DNA of 64,000 nt from VXOI01 sp965261945 (GCA_965261945.1 CBDHEF010000002.1:1426001-1490000), one strand, 5' to 3'. Counted from the first letter of the stretch, positions 45,499 to 55,734 are shown. The notes: generated by a model not told the origin, from the letters alone. Numbers and translations are program-made.

Positions 45499-45693
45499 TT
45501 GCTATATCATTTATTGGCCGGACTAAACAAACCTATCCCGGCTTTGGCGAGATCAGATCCCCATCCACATCTCAAAGATGGTACTGCCTACCGTCAAGTC
45601 AAGTCCACCAAACTGGATAAAATCAAGAACTTTTCACATCAGATTCTCGGTGGCGGTGTAATTGGCCGTTCACCCGTCCATCTGATTGACTAG
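45499..45693 (+). CDS. Possible small ORF before a terminator
   Basis: A 64-residue ORF that ends five bases before a strong terminator: KDGTAYRQVKSTKLDKIKNF, HQILGGGVIGRSPVHLID. The position suggests that the 3' part is transcribed; the start is unsure. No family recognised. Confidence 0.3.
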   Translation: MLYHLLAGLNKPIPALARSDPHPHLKDGTAYRQVKSTKLDKIKNFSHQILGGGVIGRSPVHLID

Positions 45694-45698
45694 CCAAG

Positions 45699-45723
45699 CC
45701 CCCGCTGACACAGCGGGGGTTTT
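45699..45723 (+). terminator. Strong rho-independent terminator
   Basis: CCCCCGCTG-ACA-CAGCGGGGG followed by TTTTCC. Confidence 0.85.
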
Positions 45724-46108
45724 CCTTTAGTCCGAATCCACCGAAGGGATGTGGCAGAGCCGGCCAGACAGGGGATAAGAGGTGGTGTCAATGGGAAACT
45801 GATTCGTGAGTGCAGAGCGGGTGGAAATCAGGCTGCGGATCATCAGCGATTCCGCAGCTCTTGGTCTTACACTCCCGGCTGGCCGTTTGCCCGTTGGGTT
45901 TTTGCAATCGTATCTCAAACGTCGCTGGAGAGTTGCCAGGGCTGGAAGAAATGAAAACCTATGTCACCGGTATCGGTCATTGCCCGTAGGTTCTCATCTT
46001 CTTCAGGCCTCCCTTTCGCCTTCGATTATCAGGTGGAGAAGGTTACCAGCCCGAAGATTAGGAATAACAGGAACAGGAACGTACGCAGGAACAGGAATAT
46101 GGCCATCC
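45724..46108. other. Intergenic stretch, nothing supported
   Basis: Several short open frames but none with a family or a start signal. It contains a CAGGAACAGGAA-type microrepeat (46066-46095). Confidence 0.4.
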
Positions 46109-46112
46109 CTAG

Positions 46113-46257
46113 TATTACAACGACGCTTGACAAGAAAAGGACATTGAGCACCTCTCCAAAGCGTCCTGCCCACGCACTTGACAGCTTAGTGGCCTTGCAT
46201 TTCCCAAACCTATTTCAGGCCAAGAACCGACTAAATTGAGGAAGCGTCGTTGTAATA
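46113..46257. repeat. IS701-type MITE, 145 bp
   Basis: Inverted ends TATTACAACGACGCTT, close to those of the IS701 copies, with CTAG on the left (46109-46112). The right CTAG has been split by the IS630 element that follows. Non-coding; the same sequence, inverted and truncated, lies at 39251-39368. Confidence 0.78.
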
Positions 46258-46260
46258 CTA

Positions 46261-47481
46261 AACCAAGGCCAAGGTGGGATGTGCATTTGCCTGAGGCGAG
46301 GAATCGTACTGGGAGTGCTTCGGCCCGTGACTACAGGACCGTTCGGCAGCGGCGCCTCACCTCGTCTCTCCGGCTGGCCAGCCCGGCCAGGAAGTTGCCG
46401 ACTCTTTCCTGCACCGCCGCCCTGCTGCCCAGGCAGAGATTGCCCGTCGCCTCCTCTCTCGCCCAGCCCCAGACCGCCTCATCGGCGTTGAAGTCCGGGC
46501 TGTACCCCGGCAGGTTCACCAACCGCAGGTCAAGTCCGGGCGTCCGCAGATATTCCCGCACCGCCTCGCCGCGATGGGCCGGCGCGTTGTCCCAGATGAC
46601 CTGTAGCGGCCCTGAATGCTTTCCCCTCAGTTGTTCCAGGAAGGCAACCGAGGTCCCGCTGTTGCTGTTGCCCTCCAGTTTCATCCATTCCACCTCGCCC
46701 GTCTCCAGACACACCGCCGAATAGTAGCTGGCCTTCTCCCCATACCGCGGACTGGTCGAGTCCACCAAAGCAGGCTGGCCCTTCAGTACCCACTTGCCCC
46801 GCAGCTCCGCATCCGCCCGGAAGTGGGCCTCACCGGCAAAGAATATCCTGGCTTCAGTCCGTTGGGCCACCTCTCTCAGGATGGCGTACTCCGCCACGAA
46901 AGCCTCCCGCCTGGCCTCATCAGCCTTGAGCAGACGCTTCTTGGGCCGCCTGAAGACAAACCCCAGCCGGTGCAGCCAGTTCAGACAACTGCTTCGGCTC
47001 AACCCAATGCTGAACCGGTCCCCGGCAAACTGCCGCACTGCCTTCCAATACCAGTTGGCCCGGTCGGTGCCCGAGGCGCCGGGCGGTTCCTGCACCGCTG
47101 CCTTCAACTCCTCCTGCTGCGCTTGGTCAAGGGCGGGGGGGAACCACCGGTCTGCTGGAATATCAGGGCTGCAGGCCCTCCCTCGCCGAAGGCCGACGCC
47201 CAACGGCCAATAGTGTGGGGATCCCTTTCCAACGCCTCCGCCGTAGCAGCTGCCGTCCAGCCCTGAGCCAGCAGCATGGCGTACCACCGCTCCCGCTCCC
47301 GGGGCGTGGGCGCCAGAATCATCCGCCGCCGCAAGTCCCTGACTTCCATCCGCCACTTTTCCAGACACCGGCCTAGCTCCCTCACGCCCATCATCAACCC
47401 CTCCCAACTCCCAACACCAGCTAACCAGGTTCCTTCACAAATTTACCCCATCCCACTGCGAATTTCACCTTGGCTTTGGTT
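46261..47481 (-). mobile_element. IS630-type element with a damaged transposase
   Basis: Inverted ends AACCAAGGCCAAGGTGGGAT (left) and AACCAAAGCCAAGGTGAAAT (right, inverse), flanked by TA at 46259-46260 and 47482-47483. Joining C-TA and TA-G across it restores CTAG, shared by the MITEs on either side. Its ends match the MITE at 22729-22874 and the solitary end at 25390. Confidence 0.85.
46331..47397 (-). pseudogene. IS630-type transposase, frameshifted, catalytic Asp lost
   Basis: The N-terminal DNA-binding part (MMMGVRELGRCLEKWRMEVR, AAATAEALERDPHTIGRW) is in one frame to a run of seven G near 47135, and the rest (ALDQAQQEELKAAVQEPPG, CLNWLHRLGFVFRRPKKRLL) in another. The first catalytic site reads FFAGEAHFRADAEL, with Gly where the family has Asp (a one-base change). 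The second Asp (VIWDNAPAH) and the Glu region (YSPDFNADEAVWGW) are kept. Two independent defects make it inactive. Confidence 0.83.
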
Positions 47482-47484
47482 TAG

Positions 47485-47629
47485 TACTACAACGACAGTT
47501 TTAGGAAAAGGCCAGTTGATGCTTCCTGTCTGACTCCTAGCCACCTACCATGGGATGCTTGCGGCACTACGCCGCCAGGTTCAATTTCACCTCAAGAATC
47601 CCGTCGTCAGATAATCCGTCGTTGTAGTG
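47485..47629. repeat. Second IS701-type MITE, 145 bp
   Basis: Ends TACTACAACGAC and CACTACAACGAC (inverted), with CTAG at 47630-47633 and the restored CTAG on the left. The interior is unlike the MITE at 46113, so it is a separate subfamily of the same length. Confidence 0.6.
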
Positions 47630-47774
47630 CTAGCAGGTCAGATTGAAATATGCTTGCTCCCGGATGACAAGCGGGGGGATGGGCCATATAATGTCGGTAA
47701 AGCAGGCGCCCTCCTTGAGTTTAACGAGGAGCCGCTCCGAGTAGGTCAAAGGGCCACAATTGAGGAGGCCGAGC

Positions 47775-48212
47775 ATGGCTACCGAAACCAAATTCGAGCG
47801 AGTGACCCAGCCGCTGGTAAAGATTACCGAGATGGACCACATCGTCCTGCGAACCAAGGATGTGGAAGAATCGCTGCGCTTCTATACCGAGGTGCTGGGA
47901 TTGCAGGCGGAGCGGGTGGAGCAGTGGCGGGCCGGCGAGGTGCGCTTCCCCTCGGCGCGGTTGAACGCCGACACCATCATCGACTTCTTCGCCTCCGAAA
48001 ACATCCCGGAGAACAGGGACGACGCCCGGAACCAGGACCACTTCTGCATGGTCATCGACTACACTGACATGGAAGAGTTGAAGGTCCACTTCGAGGCCAT
48101 CGGCATCGAGATCCAGGCCGGGCCGGGCAAGCGTTGGGGTTCCCACGGCGACGGCATCTCCCTCTACATCTATGATCCCGACAACAACGTCGTCGAGTTG
48201 CGGCACTATTAG
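47775..48212 (+). CDS. VOC-family protein (glyoxalase/dioxygenase type)
   Basis: A 145-residue metal-binding protein of the vicinal-oxygen-chelate fold, one domain of two beta-alpha-beta3 units: MDHIVLRTKDVEESLRFYTE with the first metal His, DHFCMVIDYTDMEELKVHFE with the second His, and the closing SLYIYDPDNNVVELRHY with the Glu. The substrate cannot be told. GAGGAGG lies seven bases before the ATG. A terminator follows, so it is a single-gene unit. Confidence 0.85.
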   Translation: MATETKFERVTQPLVKITEMDHIVLRTKDVEESLRFYTEVLGLQAERVEQWRAGEVRFPSARLNADTIIDFFASENIPENRDDARNQDHFCMVIDYTDMEELKVHFEAIGIEIQAGPGKRWGSHGDGISLYIYDPDNNVVELRHY

Positions 48213-48274
48213 ACCGCCGGCGCCGGGTTCGTCCTTCAGAATGGCTCAGGACGGATGGTTACGCAGGAAACGTA

Positions 48275-48307
48275 GGGGGCGGGTTTGAAACCCGCCCCCA
48301 CGTTTTT
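48275..48307 (+). terminator. Terminator after the VOC gene
   Basis: GGGGGCGGGTTTGAAACCCG then CCCCC, followed by ACGTTTTT. Confidence 0.85.
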
Positions 48308-48317
48308 CTGGACACCC

Positions 48318-48350
48318 TCAGACTAACCCTCTCCCTTTGGGAGAGGGAAT
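48318..48350. repeat. REP-like palindrome
   Basis: CTAACCCTCTCCCTTTGGGA then GAGGGAATT. The same type of sequence recurs at 49980-50015, 53398-53440, 55735-55765 and 57143-57235, always between genes, and once inside a gene at 51231-51266. Confidence 0.65.
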
Positions 48351-48373
48351 TGAGCCGGAAAAGGTATCGGCTG

Positions 48374-49933
48374 TTACCCCGTCTGCTGAATGATCCAGTC
48401 GGCCACCCGCTCGCCGATCATGATGGTGGTGAGGTTGGTGTTGGCCCGGATGACATCGGGCATTACCGATGCGTCCGCCACCCTCAGACCATCAATGCCA
48501 TGCACCCGGCCATACTGGTCGACGACGGCCATTGAATCGCTGGCGGGGCCCATCTTGCAGGTGCCCGAGAGGTGCTGGCCGATGTCCACGGTCTCCAGCA
48601 TCCAGGCGTCCAGCGCATCGTCCGACTCGATTTCCTCGCGGGTGGGAGATATGGCTTCTTCCACGATGTCGCCGAAAGACTCGTGCTCCATAAACTGGAA
48701 GGACATCCGAATCGCCTCGCGCATCCGCTCCCGGTCGAATTCCTCTTCCAGGTGGCGGCAGTTGATGTCGGGATTATCGCCGGGAGTGGTGGAGCGCAGC
48801 CTGATCTCCCCGGAGCTCTTGGCCAGCTCCAGGATGCAGGTGAAGCGGATACCCTCTTCGGCGAATGGATCGCCGCCCAGGGGCGTGGAGAAAGACGACG
48901 GCAGAATCTGCATATCGTTGCGCAGGCCGGAACCCGTGGCGGTGTAGCGCAGCACTGTCTGGATGCGCGGCGCCTCGGGGTCCAGCGGGAACCCGGGCTT
49001 GGTCTTGACCCGGACGGCGCACAGGGGATGGTCGCGGAGGTTCTGGCCCACGCCGGGCAGGTCCTTGACCACCGGCACGCCCATATCCTGCAAGTGGGTT
49101 GCCGGGCCCACCCCGGAGAGCATCAGTATCTGGGGCGACGCCACGGCCCCGCCACACAGGACAACCTGCTCGCTTTCGACGGTGAACACCTCTCCGCCGC
49201 TTTCCACCTCGACGCCAACCGCTCGTGGCGAGCCGGTCGAACCGGCCTCGAACAGGATGCGGCGCACCAGCACATTGGCCCGGATGGTGAAGTTGAGCCG
49301 GTGGCGGTTGTTGGTGATGTAGGTCAGGGCGGTGCTCATCCGCACCCCGTTGGGGTTGTTCATCGGCAACGGGCCGACGCCGGTGGAATCTGGGTTGTTG
49401 TGGTCGTATACCTCGGCATAGCCAGAGGAGATGGACGAAACGTGGAAGGCCTCCTGCAACGGCAGCCACGCCTCCCGCTTGTGTCGGCGAACTGGCACCG
49501 GGCCGTCGAAGCCATGAAAGTCGTCAGCGATGTCGGTGTCGGTTTCCAGCTTGCGGAAGAAGGGCAGGCACTTCACGAAGGACCATTCGTCGTTGCCCCA
49601 CTCGGCCCAACTGTCGTAGTCCTCGGGAACCCCGCGCAGGAACACCTGCCCGTTGATGGCGCTGGTGCCACCAACAACTTTGCCGCGAGGCACCACCACG
49701 TCCTCGGAGCGGGTCGCGCTGCCCTTTCCGGTGAAGGACCAGTTGTGGGGCGCACCCATTTCCGACGCCCTGGGGGCGTACCCGAACTTCAGGTCGTCGG
49801 GCGTCTGCTCCAGGTCGGTGTAGTCCGGGCCAGCCTCCAGCAACAGCACCGAGCGGTTGGGGTCTTCGGCCAGCCGGGTGGCGAGCGCGCCCCCGCCTGA
49901 GCCGGCGCCGATAACAATTACGTCGTATTTCAT
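48374..49933 (-). CDS. GMC family flavin oxidoreductase (choline-dehydrogenase type)
   Basis: A 519-residue FAD enzyme that oxidises alcohols to aldehydes. The FAD-binding start is YDVIVIGAGSGGGALATRLA; GMC signature 1 is near GKVVGGTSAINGQVFLRGVP, and signature 2 near VVLCGGAVASPQILMLSGVG. The C-terminal catalytic part has VDIGQHLSGTCKMGPASDSM, with the active-site His and VADASVMPDVIRANTNLTT. ATG at 49933 follows GGAGGACGCG. It heads the minus-strand catabolic block and has a substrate not predictable from sequence. Confidence 0.92.
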   Translation of the reverse strand: MKYDVIVIGAGSGGGALATRLAEDPNRSVLLLEAGPDYTDLEQTPDDLKFGYAPRASEMGAPHNWSFTGKGSATRSEDVVVPRGKVVGGTSAINGQVFLRGVPEDYDSWAEWGNDEWSFVKCLPFFRKLETDTDIADDFHGFDGPVPVRRHKREAWLPLQEAFHVSSISSGYAEVYDHNNPDSTGVGPLPMNNPNGVRMSTALTYITNNRHRLNFTIRANVLVRRILFEAGSTGSPRAVGVEVESGGEVFTVESEQVVLCGGAVASPQILMLSGVGPATHLQDMGVPVVKDLPGVGQNLRDHPLCAVRVKTKPGFPLDPEAPRIQTVLRYTATGSGLRNDMQILPSSFSTPLGGDPFAEEGIRFTCILELAKSSGEIRLRSTTPGDNPDINCRHLEEEFDRERMREAIRMSFQFMEHESFGDIVEEAISPTREEIESDDALDAWMLETVDIGQHLSGTCKMGPASDSMAVVDQYGRVHGIDGLRVADASVMPDVIRANTNLTTIMIGERVADWIIQQTG

Positions 49934-50039
49934 CGCGTCCTCCGGTTGTCTTTGGCTTCCCTGATTTGAGATAGGGTACGCCCTCACCCTGGACCTCTCG
50001 CTCTGGGAGAGGGAATTATCCGGTGATTTGCGGCGTGAA

Positions 50040-52091
50040 CTAATCGGCTGCTGGCTGGGCTTCTACGAGGCTGCCGGCCATTGTCGTGTAGTGTTCTGAC
50101 GCCTGCGTGACCAGCGGCTCCACGTCCTCCTCCAGCAGGTAGCCGCCCGCGACCAACTGGCGGGCGGCGTCTTTAATCTGCTCTATGAAGCTCTGCATGG
50201 AGGGGTAGCGCTCCTCGATGGATAGGCGCGGGTCTCCCGACGCCTCCCGCTCGCTCCGCGTGGCGGCGAAGGGGATGGAGGAGCCGCGCAGGGTGCCGCC
50301 CGAAGCTCCGCCGGTGGAGAGCGTCTGCCCCTCGCCGCCAATGTCGGCGTGGCGGCGGTTCCAGCCCAGGTGGGTCGCCAGCGGCACGGACACCAGCGGC
50401 AGCCGGATACCCGCAACCTCGTTGCCGTCGGAGCCCACCTGCGAGACCAGGCACGGGTAGTCGCGGCCCACGGAGGCCGGGACGATGATGGGAACCCCGG
50501 GGTCCGGCCCGAAGTCCAGCCGGGTGAACCTGCGCAACGGCCGGGGCAGCTTGACGCCCGGAACAGCCTCAAGGCCCTGCGCGGCTCCGGCAATAGGGAC
50601 GGCGGTGGCGTCGGAGATGCGCGGGTATTGGCTGGGCGGCGGCGCATCACCCTCGGACACCCAACGGTCAAGATTGACCAGCGCCGCGCGAATCAGGGCG
50701 CGGTAGTCCAGGCAGTTGAAGGTGTGCGCGCCCCGGTAGCCGTCCGCCGCGTCGGTGTCGGTCAGGGGCAGGCTGCCCAGCGCGTGTTGCGTCCCGGCAA
50801 AGGCGTAGACGCGCACCGCATCCGGCGGCTCCACGTCCTGCTGGCCCTCGAGGTCAGTGTGTACCAGGGAGCCGTGGCCAGCCCAGTATTCCGATGACGT
50901 GTAGGTGTACATCACCTTGGGCAAATCGCCCCCGTCTCTAGTACAGATATGGGCCAGCCGAGACAGCAGGCCGTCGGTCAGGCCGGTGTCGGGGTCGGTC
51001 TGCGGAGAGTCAGCGAAGGGGAACAGACTGTTGACGCTGCGGGTGGCTTGGCTGGACGGCTGGGCGAATCGCTGGTTGAACTCGCCGCGCTTTCCTCCCG
51101 CAACGTGGGGCATGAATCCGTCGAACACCGCCCGTCCCGCCTCGTCATAGTTCAGGCCATGATACAGGAAGGAGCGCAGGAACCGCCCGCTCTGCGAAAC
51201 CCCGAAAGCATAGGCGTGTTCGATGGGGTTACGCCCCCACCCTGGCCCTCCCCCGGAGGGAGAGGGAACAGAGTCGGACGCGCCCTCGAACCGCAGGTGC
51301 GATGCAATGTCGCGCGTGGCCGCCAGGCCCAGGCCCACAACCGGGCCGCCGGTGGTGGTGTAGACGACCTGGTATACCTTGCCCGGCTGGAAACCGCCGT
51401 CCAGGTGGACGTAGCACGGATCGGGGATTCGGCGGCCCTCCTCCACCCGCGCGAACCACCACTGAACGCGGGGAATGACCTGCTCCGGGGCGTCCTCGTC
51501 GTCCTGCACGGTCATCACCGATCCCCAATCCTCCAGGTGGTCGGAGGGATAGGCGCGGTGCATCCGGTCGGACAAATACTGCGATTCAACTACGGCGTTG
51601 GGCTGGAAGGTTACGACAATCCTGCCGGACACTGGCTCGCCGTCTTCCAGCGCTTCCGGTACGTTGATTCGCAGTAGCCCCGGCGTTTCGGGAACGTCGT
51701 GCTGCCAGCCGCACCAGGCTAAGGTGTAGCCTTCGCGCATCAGGAAGCCGTTTCCGGGATGCAGGGGAGCGTCGGGGGAGATGTCGGGCGCGCTGTTGAT
51801 GTTGCGCAAGGCCAGCGCCTTGCCCCGATTGAGCACGTCCAACAGCAACCGCCGGTTGCCTTTCGCGGGGTCGTCGGGACGGAGAATGCGGAAGTCCGCC
51901 GAGAACTCCACCTGCCCCTGCGCATTGCGTGGGGCGAGCGTGATGTCGGCGACGGTCTCGTTGGCCGGATGCAGCGGGTCAACGGCGAAATGGGCCGTCC
52001 CGTCTATCTGGGTGTACGAGCCAACCTCGCCGAATGACTGCCCGTCGGCGAAGGGGCGCTGTGAAGTGATTTCAAGCCTGGTTACCGGCAT
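50040..52091 (-). CDS. Large alpha/beta hydrolase domain protein (Abhydrolase_10 type)
   Basis: A 683-residue protein whose start (VTRLEITSQRPFADGQSFGE, VGSYTQIDGTAHFAVDPLHP) and middle (AFGVSQSGRFLRSFLYHGLN) match the long alpha/beta-hydrolase-domain proteins common in SAR202-like Chloroflexota. GVSQSGR is the nucleophile elbow, with Ser as nucleophile. About residue 280 a 15-residue Pro/Gly-rich insert (VPSPSGGGPGWGRN) is encoded by a REP-like palindrome, in frame. The C-terminal part may contact a partner. Activity is probably ester hydrolysis; the substrate is unknown. Confidence 0.82.
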   Translation of the reverse strand: MPVTRLEITSQRPFADGQSFGEVGSYTQIDGTAHFAVDPLHPANETVADITLAPRNAQGQVEFSADFRILRPDDPAKGNRRLLLDVLNRGKALALRNINSAPDISPDAPLHPGNGFLMREGYTLAWCGWQHDVPETPGLLRINVPEALEDGEPVSGRIVVTFQPNAVVESQYLSDRMHRAYPSDHLEDWGSVMTVQDDEDAPEQVIPRVQWWFARVEEGRRIPDPCYVHLDGGFQPGKVYQVVYTTTGGPVVGLGLAATRDIASHLRFEGASDSVPSPSGGGPGWGRNPIEHAYAFGVSQSGRFLRSFLYHGLNYDEAGRAVFDGFMPHVAGGKRGEFNQRFAQPSSQATRSVNSLFPFADSPQTDPDTGLTDGLLSRLAHICTRDGGDLPKVMYTYTSSEYWAGHGSLVHTDLEGQQDVEPPDAVRVYAFAGTQHALGSLPLTDTDAADGYRGAHTFNCLDYRALIRAALVNLDRWVSEGDAPPPSQYPRISDATAVPIAGAAQGLEAVPGVKLPRPLRRFTRLDFGPDPGVPIIVPASVGRDYPCLVSQVGSDGNEVAGIRLPLVSVPLATHLGWNRRHADIGGEGQTLSTGGASGGTLRGSSIPFAATRSEREASGDPRLSIEERYPSMQSFIEQIKDAARQLVAGGYLLEEDVEPLVTQASEHYTTMAGSLVEAQPAAD
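51231..51266. repeat. REP-like palindrome inside the hydrolase gene
   Basis: CCCACCCTGGCCCTCCCCCG then GAGGGAGAGGGAAC: the family of the intergenic palindromes, here within a coding sequence and without breaking it. Confidence 0.65.
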
Positions 52092-52203
52092 GGTTCACTC
52101 CCTTTCCAACCTGATTCAATTTCAACACATCTCCGGCAGAGAACACAGAGATTTTTGTTATTTTTCTCTGTGGCCTCCGTGTTCCCTATGGTGTTTAATC
52201 GGC

Positions 52204-53358
<1,155 letters not shown>

Positions 53359-53397
53359 ATTTATTGCTCCTTGTCGTAGCTTGGTTGCGGGGAGTTC

Positions 53398-53440
53398 GCC
53401 CCCACCCTAACCCTCCCCTCTCAGAGGGGAGGGGATTTGG
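53398..53440. repeat. REP-like palindrome
   Basis: CCCACCCTAACCCTCCCCTC then TCAGAGGGGAGGGGA, between the epoxide hydrolase and amidohydrolase genes. Confidence 0.6.
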
Positions 53441-53467
53441 CGAGAGGCTGCTGAATTTCCTGTACGG

Positions 53468-54484
53468 TCAGTCCAGCCGGTAGACGCGGGCGGCGGTGTC
53501 GTGGAACAGGTCGGCCCGCTCGGACGGCGAGTAGCCCACCGAGACACGCTTGAAGGCGTTGAACAGCACATGATAGGAAAAGGACACCTTGTCCACCGGG
53601 AAGTTGCTCTCGAACATACAGCGGGCCGGGCTGAACTGCTCGATCAAGTAGTGCATGATGGGTGCGATTGAACTGGCGATTTCCTCGGAGCCGACAGGCG
53701 GCGTCTCGCGCTCGTGCCAGTCGAAGCCGATGCGGGGCATACCGATGCCGCCCAGCTTCATCACGATGTTGGGGCAGGCGGCCACGGCGGCGATGCCCCG
53801 CCGCCACTCGGCCATCACTTCCTCGTCTTTGCCGGCGTATGGGCCGATGCGGCAGAATCCGCCCAGATGGTTCAGGACGATGGTGACCTCCGGGACGGCG
53901 TTGGCGAATGATGCCAGGTCGTCGAGCTGCGGGAAGTAGAGGGAATTCTCCAGCACGTGACCCATGTCGGCCAGCACACGGGCCCCGGTCTGGTAGTCGT
54001 CACGAAGCAGGCAAGCCTCGACCTCGCGGTTGTCCAGCTCCGGGCTGGGATCCCAGCCGACGGAATGCCGGATGCCGCGGAAGCGGTTGGGGCTGACCTC
54101 CTGCAAGGCTTCCAGCACCGGGCGCACGGCATCGCCCAGCTTCAGGTCGGCGCGGCCGATGATGCCGTGGGCGGGCTTGCCGGGGCCGTACTGCCCGGTG
54201 GCGCCAGCGTCGGCGATGGCCTGCACGAACTCCACTTCGCCCACCGAGCGCATCTCCTCGGGGCCGTCGGTACGGTAGTTGGAGCGGGCCTCGACGAACA
54301 CGGTGGAGCGCACGTTATGTCCGCTGTTGATGTCGGCTGCCAGGTCTTCTAGGAGGTACTGCTGGTAGTCCACCGGCTCGGGCCTCTGCACCCAGAAGTG
54401 ATGATGCGGGTCGCAGATGGGTATGCCGGGTTCCAGCGTATCCTCGGTGGTCAGGGCGAGCCATTCGTTGCCACTCGGAGCCAT
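53468..54484 (-). CDS. Metal-dependent amidohydrolase (PDC-lactonase type)
   Basis: A 338-residue TIM-barrel hydrolase. The metal-binding HxH is in ICDPHHHFWVQRPEPVDYQQ, and other barrel stretches are RFRGIRHSVGWDPSPELDN, VLNHLGGFCRIGPY and RCMFESNFPVDKVSFSYHVL with the late Asp. The family includes 2-pyrone-4,6-dicarboxylate lactonase and other C-C or C-O bond hydrolases of aromatic pathways. It is divergent to the LLM monooxygenase gene, with about 140 bases between them that should contain both promoters. Confidence 0.88.
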   Translation of the reverse strand: MAPSGNEWLALTTEDTLEPGIPICDPHHHFWVQRPEPVDYQQYLLEDLAADINSGHNVRSTVFVEARSNYRTDGPEEMRSVGEVEFVQAIADAGATGQYGPGKPAHGIIGRADLKLGDAVRPVLEALQEVSPNRFRGIRHSVGWDPSPELDNREVEACLLRDDYQTGARVLADMGHVLENSLYFPQLDDLASFANAVPEVTIVLNHLGGFCRIGPYAGKDEEVMAEWRRGIAAVAACPNIVMKLGGIGMPRIGFDWHERETPPVGSEEIASSIAPIMHYLIEQFSPARCMFESNFPVDKVSFSYHVLFNAFKRVSVGYSPSERADLFHDTAARVYRLD

Positions 54485-54621
54485 AATTCAATACTCCTGC
54501 GGTGTTTCCGCGAATGATAGCACAAGCAATCGCCCATTACCGTCATTCACCAAGCGGCAGCAACTGCCGCGATTTCCGGGAATGACTCAGGCCATCCCGT
54601 AGGGTAGAATCAGGGAAACTC

Positions 54622-55671
54622 GTGGAACTAATTTGGCCCTCATTGGTGACTGCCCTGGACTTCAAGCTGAGCATCCTCGACCAGAGTCCGGTCCACGAAT
54701 CGGAAAGCTCGACCGAGGCCTTGCGCCATACCATCCAATTGGCGCAGAAGGCCGAGGAGTGGGGCTATCATCGCTTCTGGGTAGCCGAGCATCACGGCTC
54801 CGGCCGGGTCATGGGGTCGTCGCCGGAGATTCTGGTCTCGCATCTGCTGGCCCACACATCGCGCATTCGCGTCGGGTCCGGCGGGGTGATGCTCCAGCAT
54901 TACAGCCCCTACAAGGTTGCCGAGAACTTCAACGTGCTGTCATCGCTGGCGCCGGGCCGGGTGGACCTGGGCATCGGGCGCGGGCCGGGCGGCCTGCCCC
55001 GCTCGACGGCTGCCCTGCGGCGCGGCGACGGCGAACCGGCGATGACGCTGACCGAGAAACTGGCTGAACTTCGGCGGTTTCTCAACGACGAACTGGAACC
55101 GGAGCATCCGCTGTTCGGCCTTCAGGCCAGCCCGCTGCCGCCGCAACCTCCAGAGCTGTTCCTGCTGGGAACCACCCGAACCAGCGGCGACATGGCGGCG
55201 GAACTGGCAATGCCCTACGTCTTCGCGCTATTCCTGAACAACGAAGAGGCGGAGATGGCCGAGGCGGTGCGGCGCTACCAATCCGGCTTTGACCACGGCA
55301 ACGGAATCCAGCCGCGCACGATGCTGGCATTGCCTATCATCGTAGCGGACACAGAGGAAGAGGCCGCCGAACACGCCGCGAAAATCCAGGTCGTCCGCAT
55401 TACGCTGGACAGCGGGCGCACCTTGACCGTCGGCAGCGTCGAGGCCGGCGAGGAATTCGGGCGGCAGTCGGGAGAGGGATACAAGATTACCGTGCGGCAG
55501 GCTGGGGTAATCCACGGCGCCCCGGAATCGGTGAGGCGGCAACTGCTGGAAGTGAGGCGAAAGTACGACGCCGAGGAAATTATCGCGGTGACCGCCATGG
55601 ACAGTTTCGAGAAGCGGCTGCGCTCCTTCGAGTTGCTGGGCGAGTTGCTGGGCGGGTTGACAGACGGTTGA
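54622..55671 (+). CDS. LLM-class flavin-dependent monooxygenase
   Basis: A 349-residue bacterial-luciferase-like protein using reduced FMN and oxygen. The typical opening LDFKLSILDQSPVHESESST is followed by HRFWVAEHHGSGRVMGSSPE, RIRVGSGGVMLQHYSPYKVA and RVDLGIGRGPGGLPRSTAAL. The start is either GTG 54622 or GTG 54646 (VTALDFKLS); the second fits the family better. The stop codon lies within the first unit of a tandem repeat. Possible role in organosulfur or recalcitrant carbon oxidation, inferred from the neighbours. Confidence 0.9.
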   Translation: MELIWPSLVTALDFKLSILDQSPVHESESSTEALRHTIQLAQKAEEWGYHRFWVAEHHGSGRVMGSSPEILVSHLLAHTSRIRVGSGGVMLQHYSPYKVAENFNVLSSLAPGRVDLGIGRGPGGLPRSTAALRRGDGEPAMTLTEKLAELRRFLNDELEPEHPLFGLQASPLPPQPPELFLLGTTRTSGDMAAELAMPYVFALFLNNEEAEMAEAVRRYQSGFDHGNGIQPRTMLALPIIVADTEEEAAEHAAKIQVVRITLDSGRTLTVGSVEAGEEFGRQSGEGYKITVRQAGVIHGAPESVRRQLLEVRRKYDAEEIIAVTAMDSFEKRLRSFELLGELLGGLTDG

Positions 55672-55725
55672 TAGACGAGCGGTTGATAGACGAGCGGTTG
55701 ATAGACGAGCGGTTGATAGACGAGG
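55666..55725. repeat. GGTTGATAGACGAGC tandem repeat, four units
   Basis: Four 15-bp units; the first contains the stop codon of the LLM gene. The last unit has one change. Confidence 0.95.
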
Positions 55726-55734
55726 GAACACCTT

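Noticed and set aside
48575..49900. Long plus-strand frame opposite the GMC oxidoreductase
   Set aside because: GC-rich antisense shadow of a well-supported gene with clear FAD motifs.
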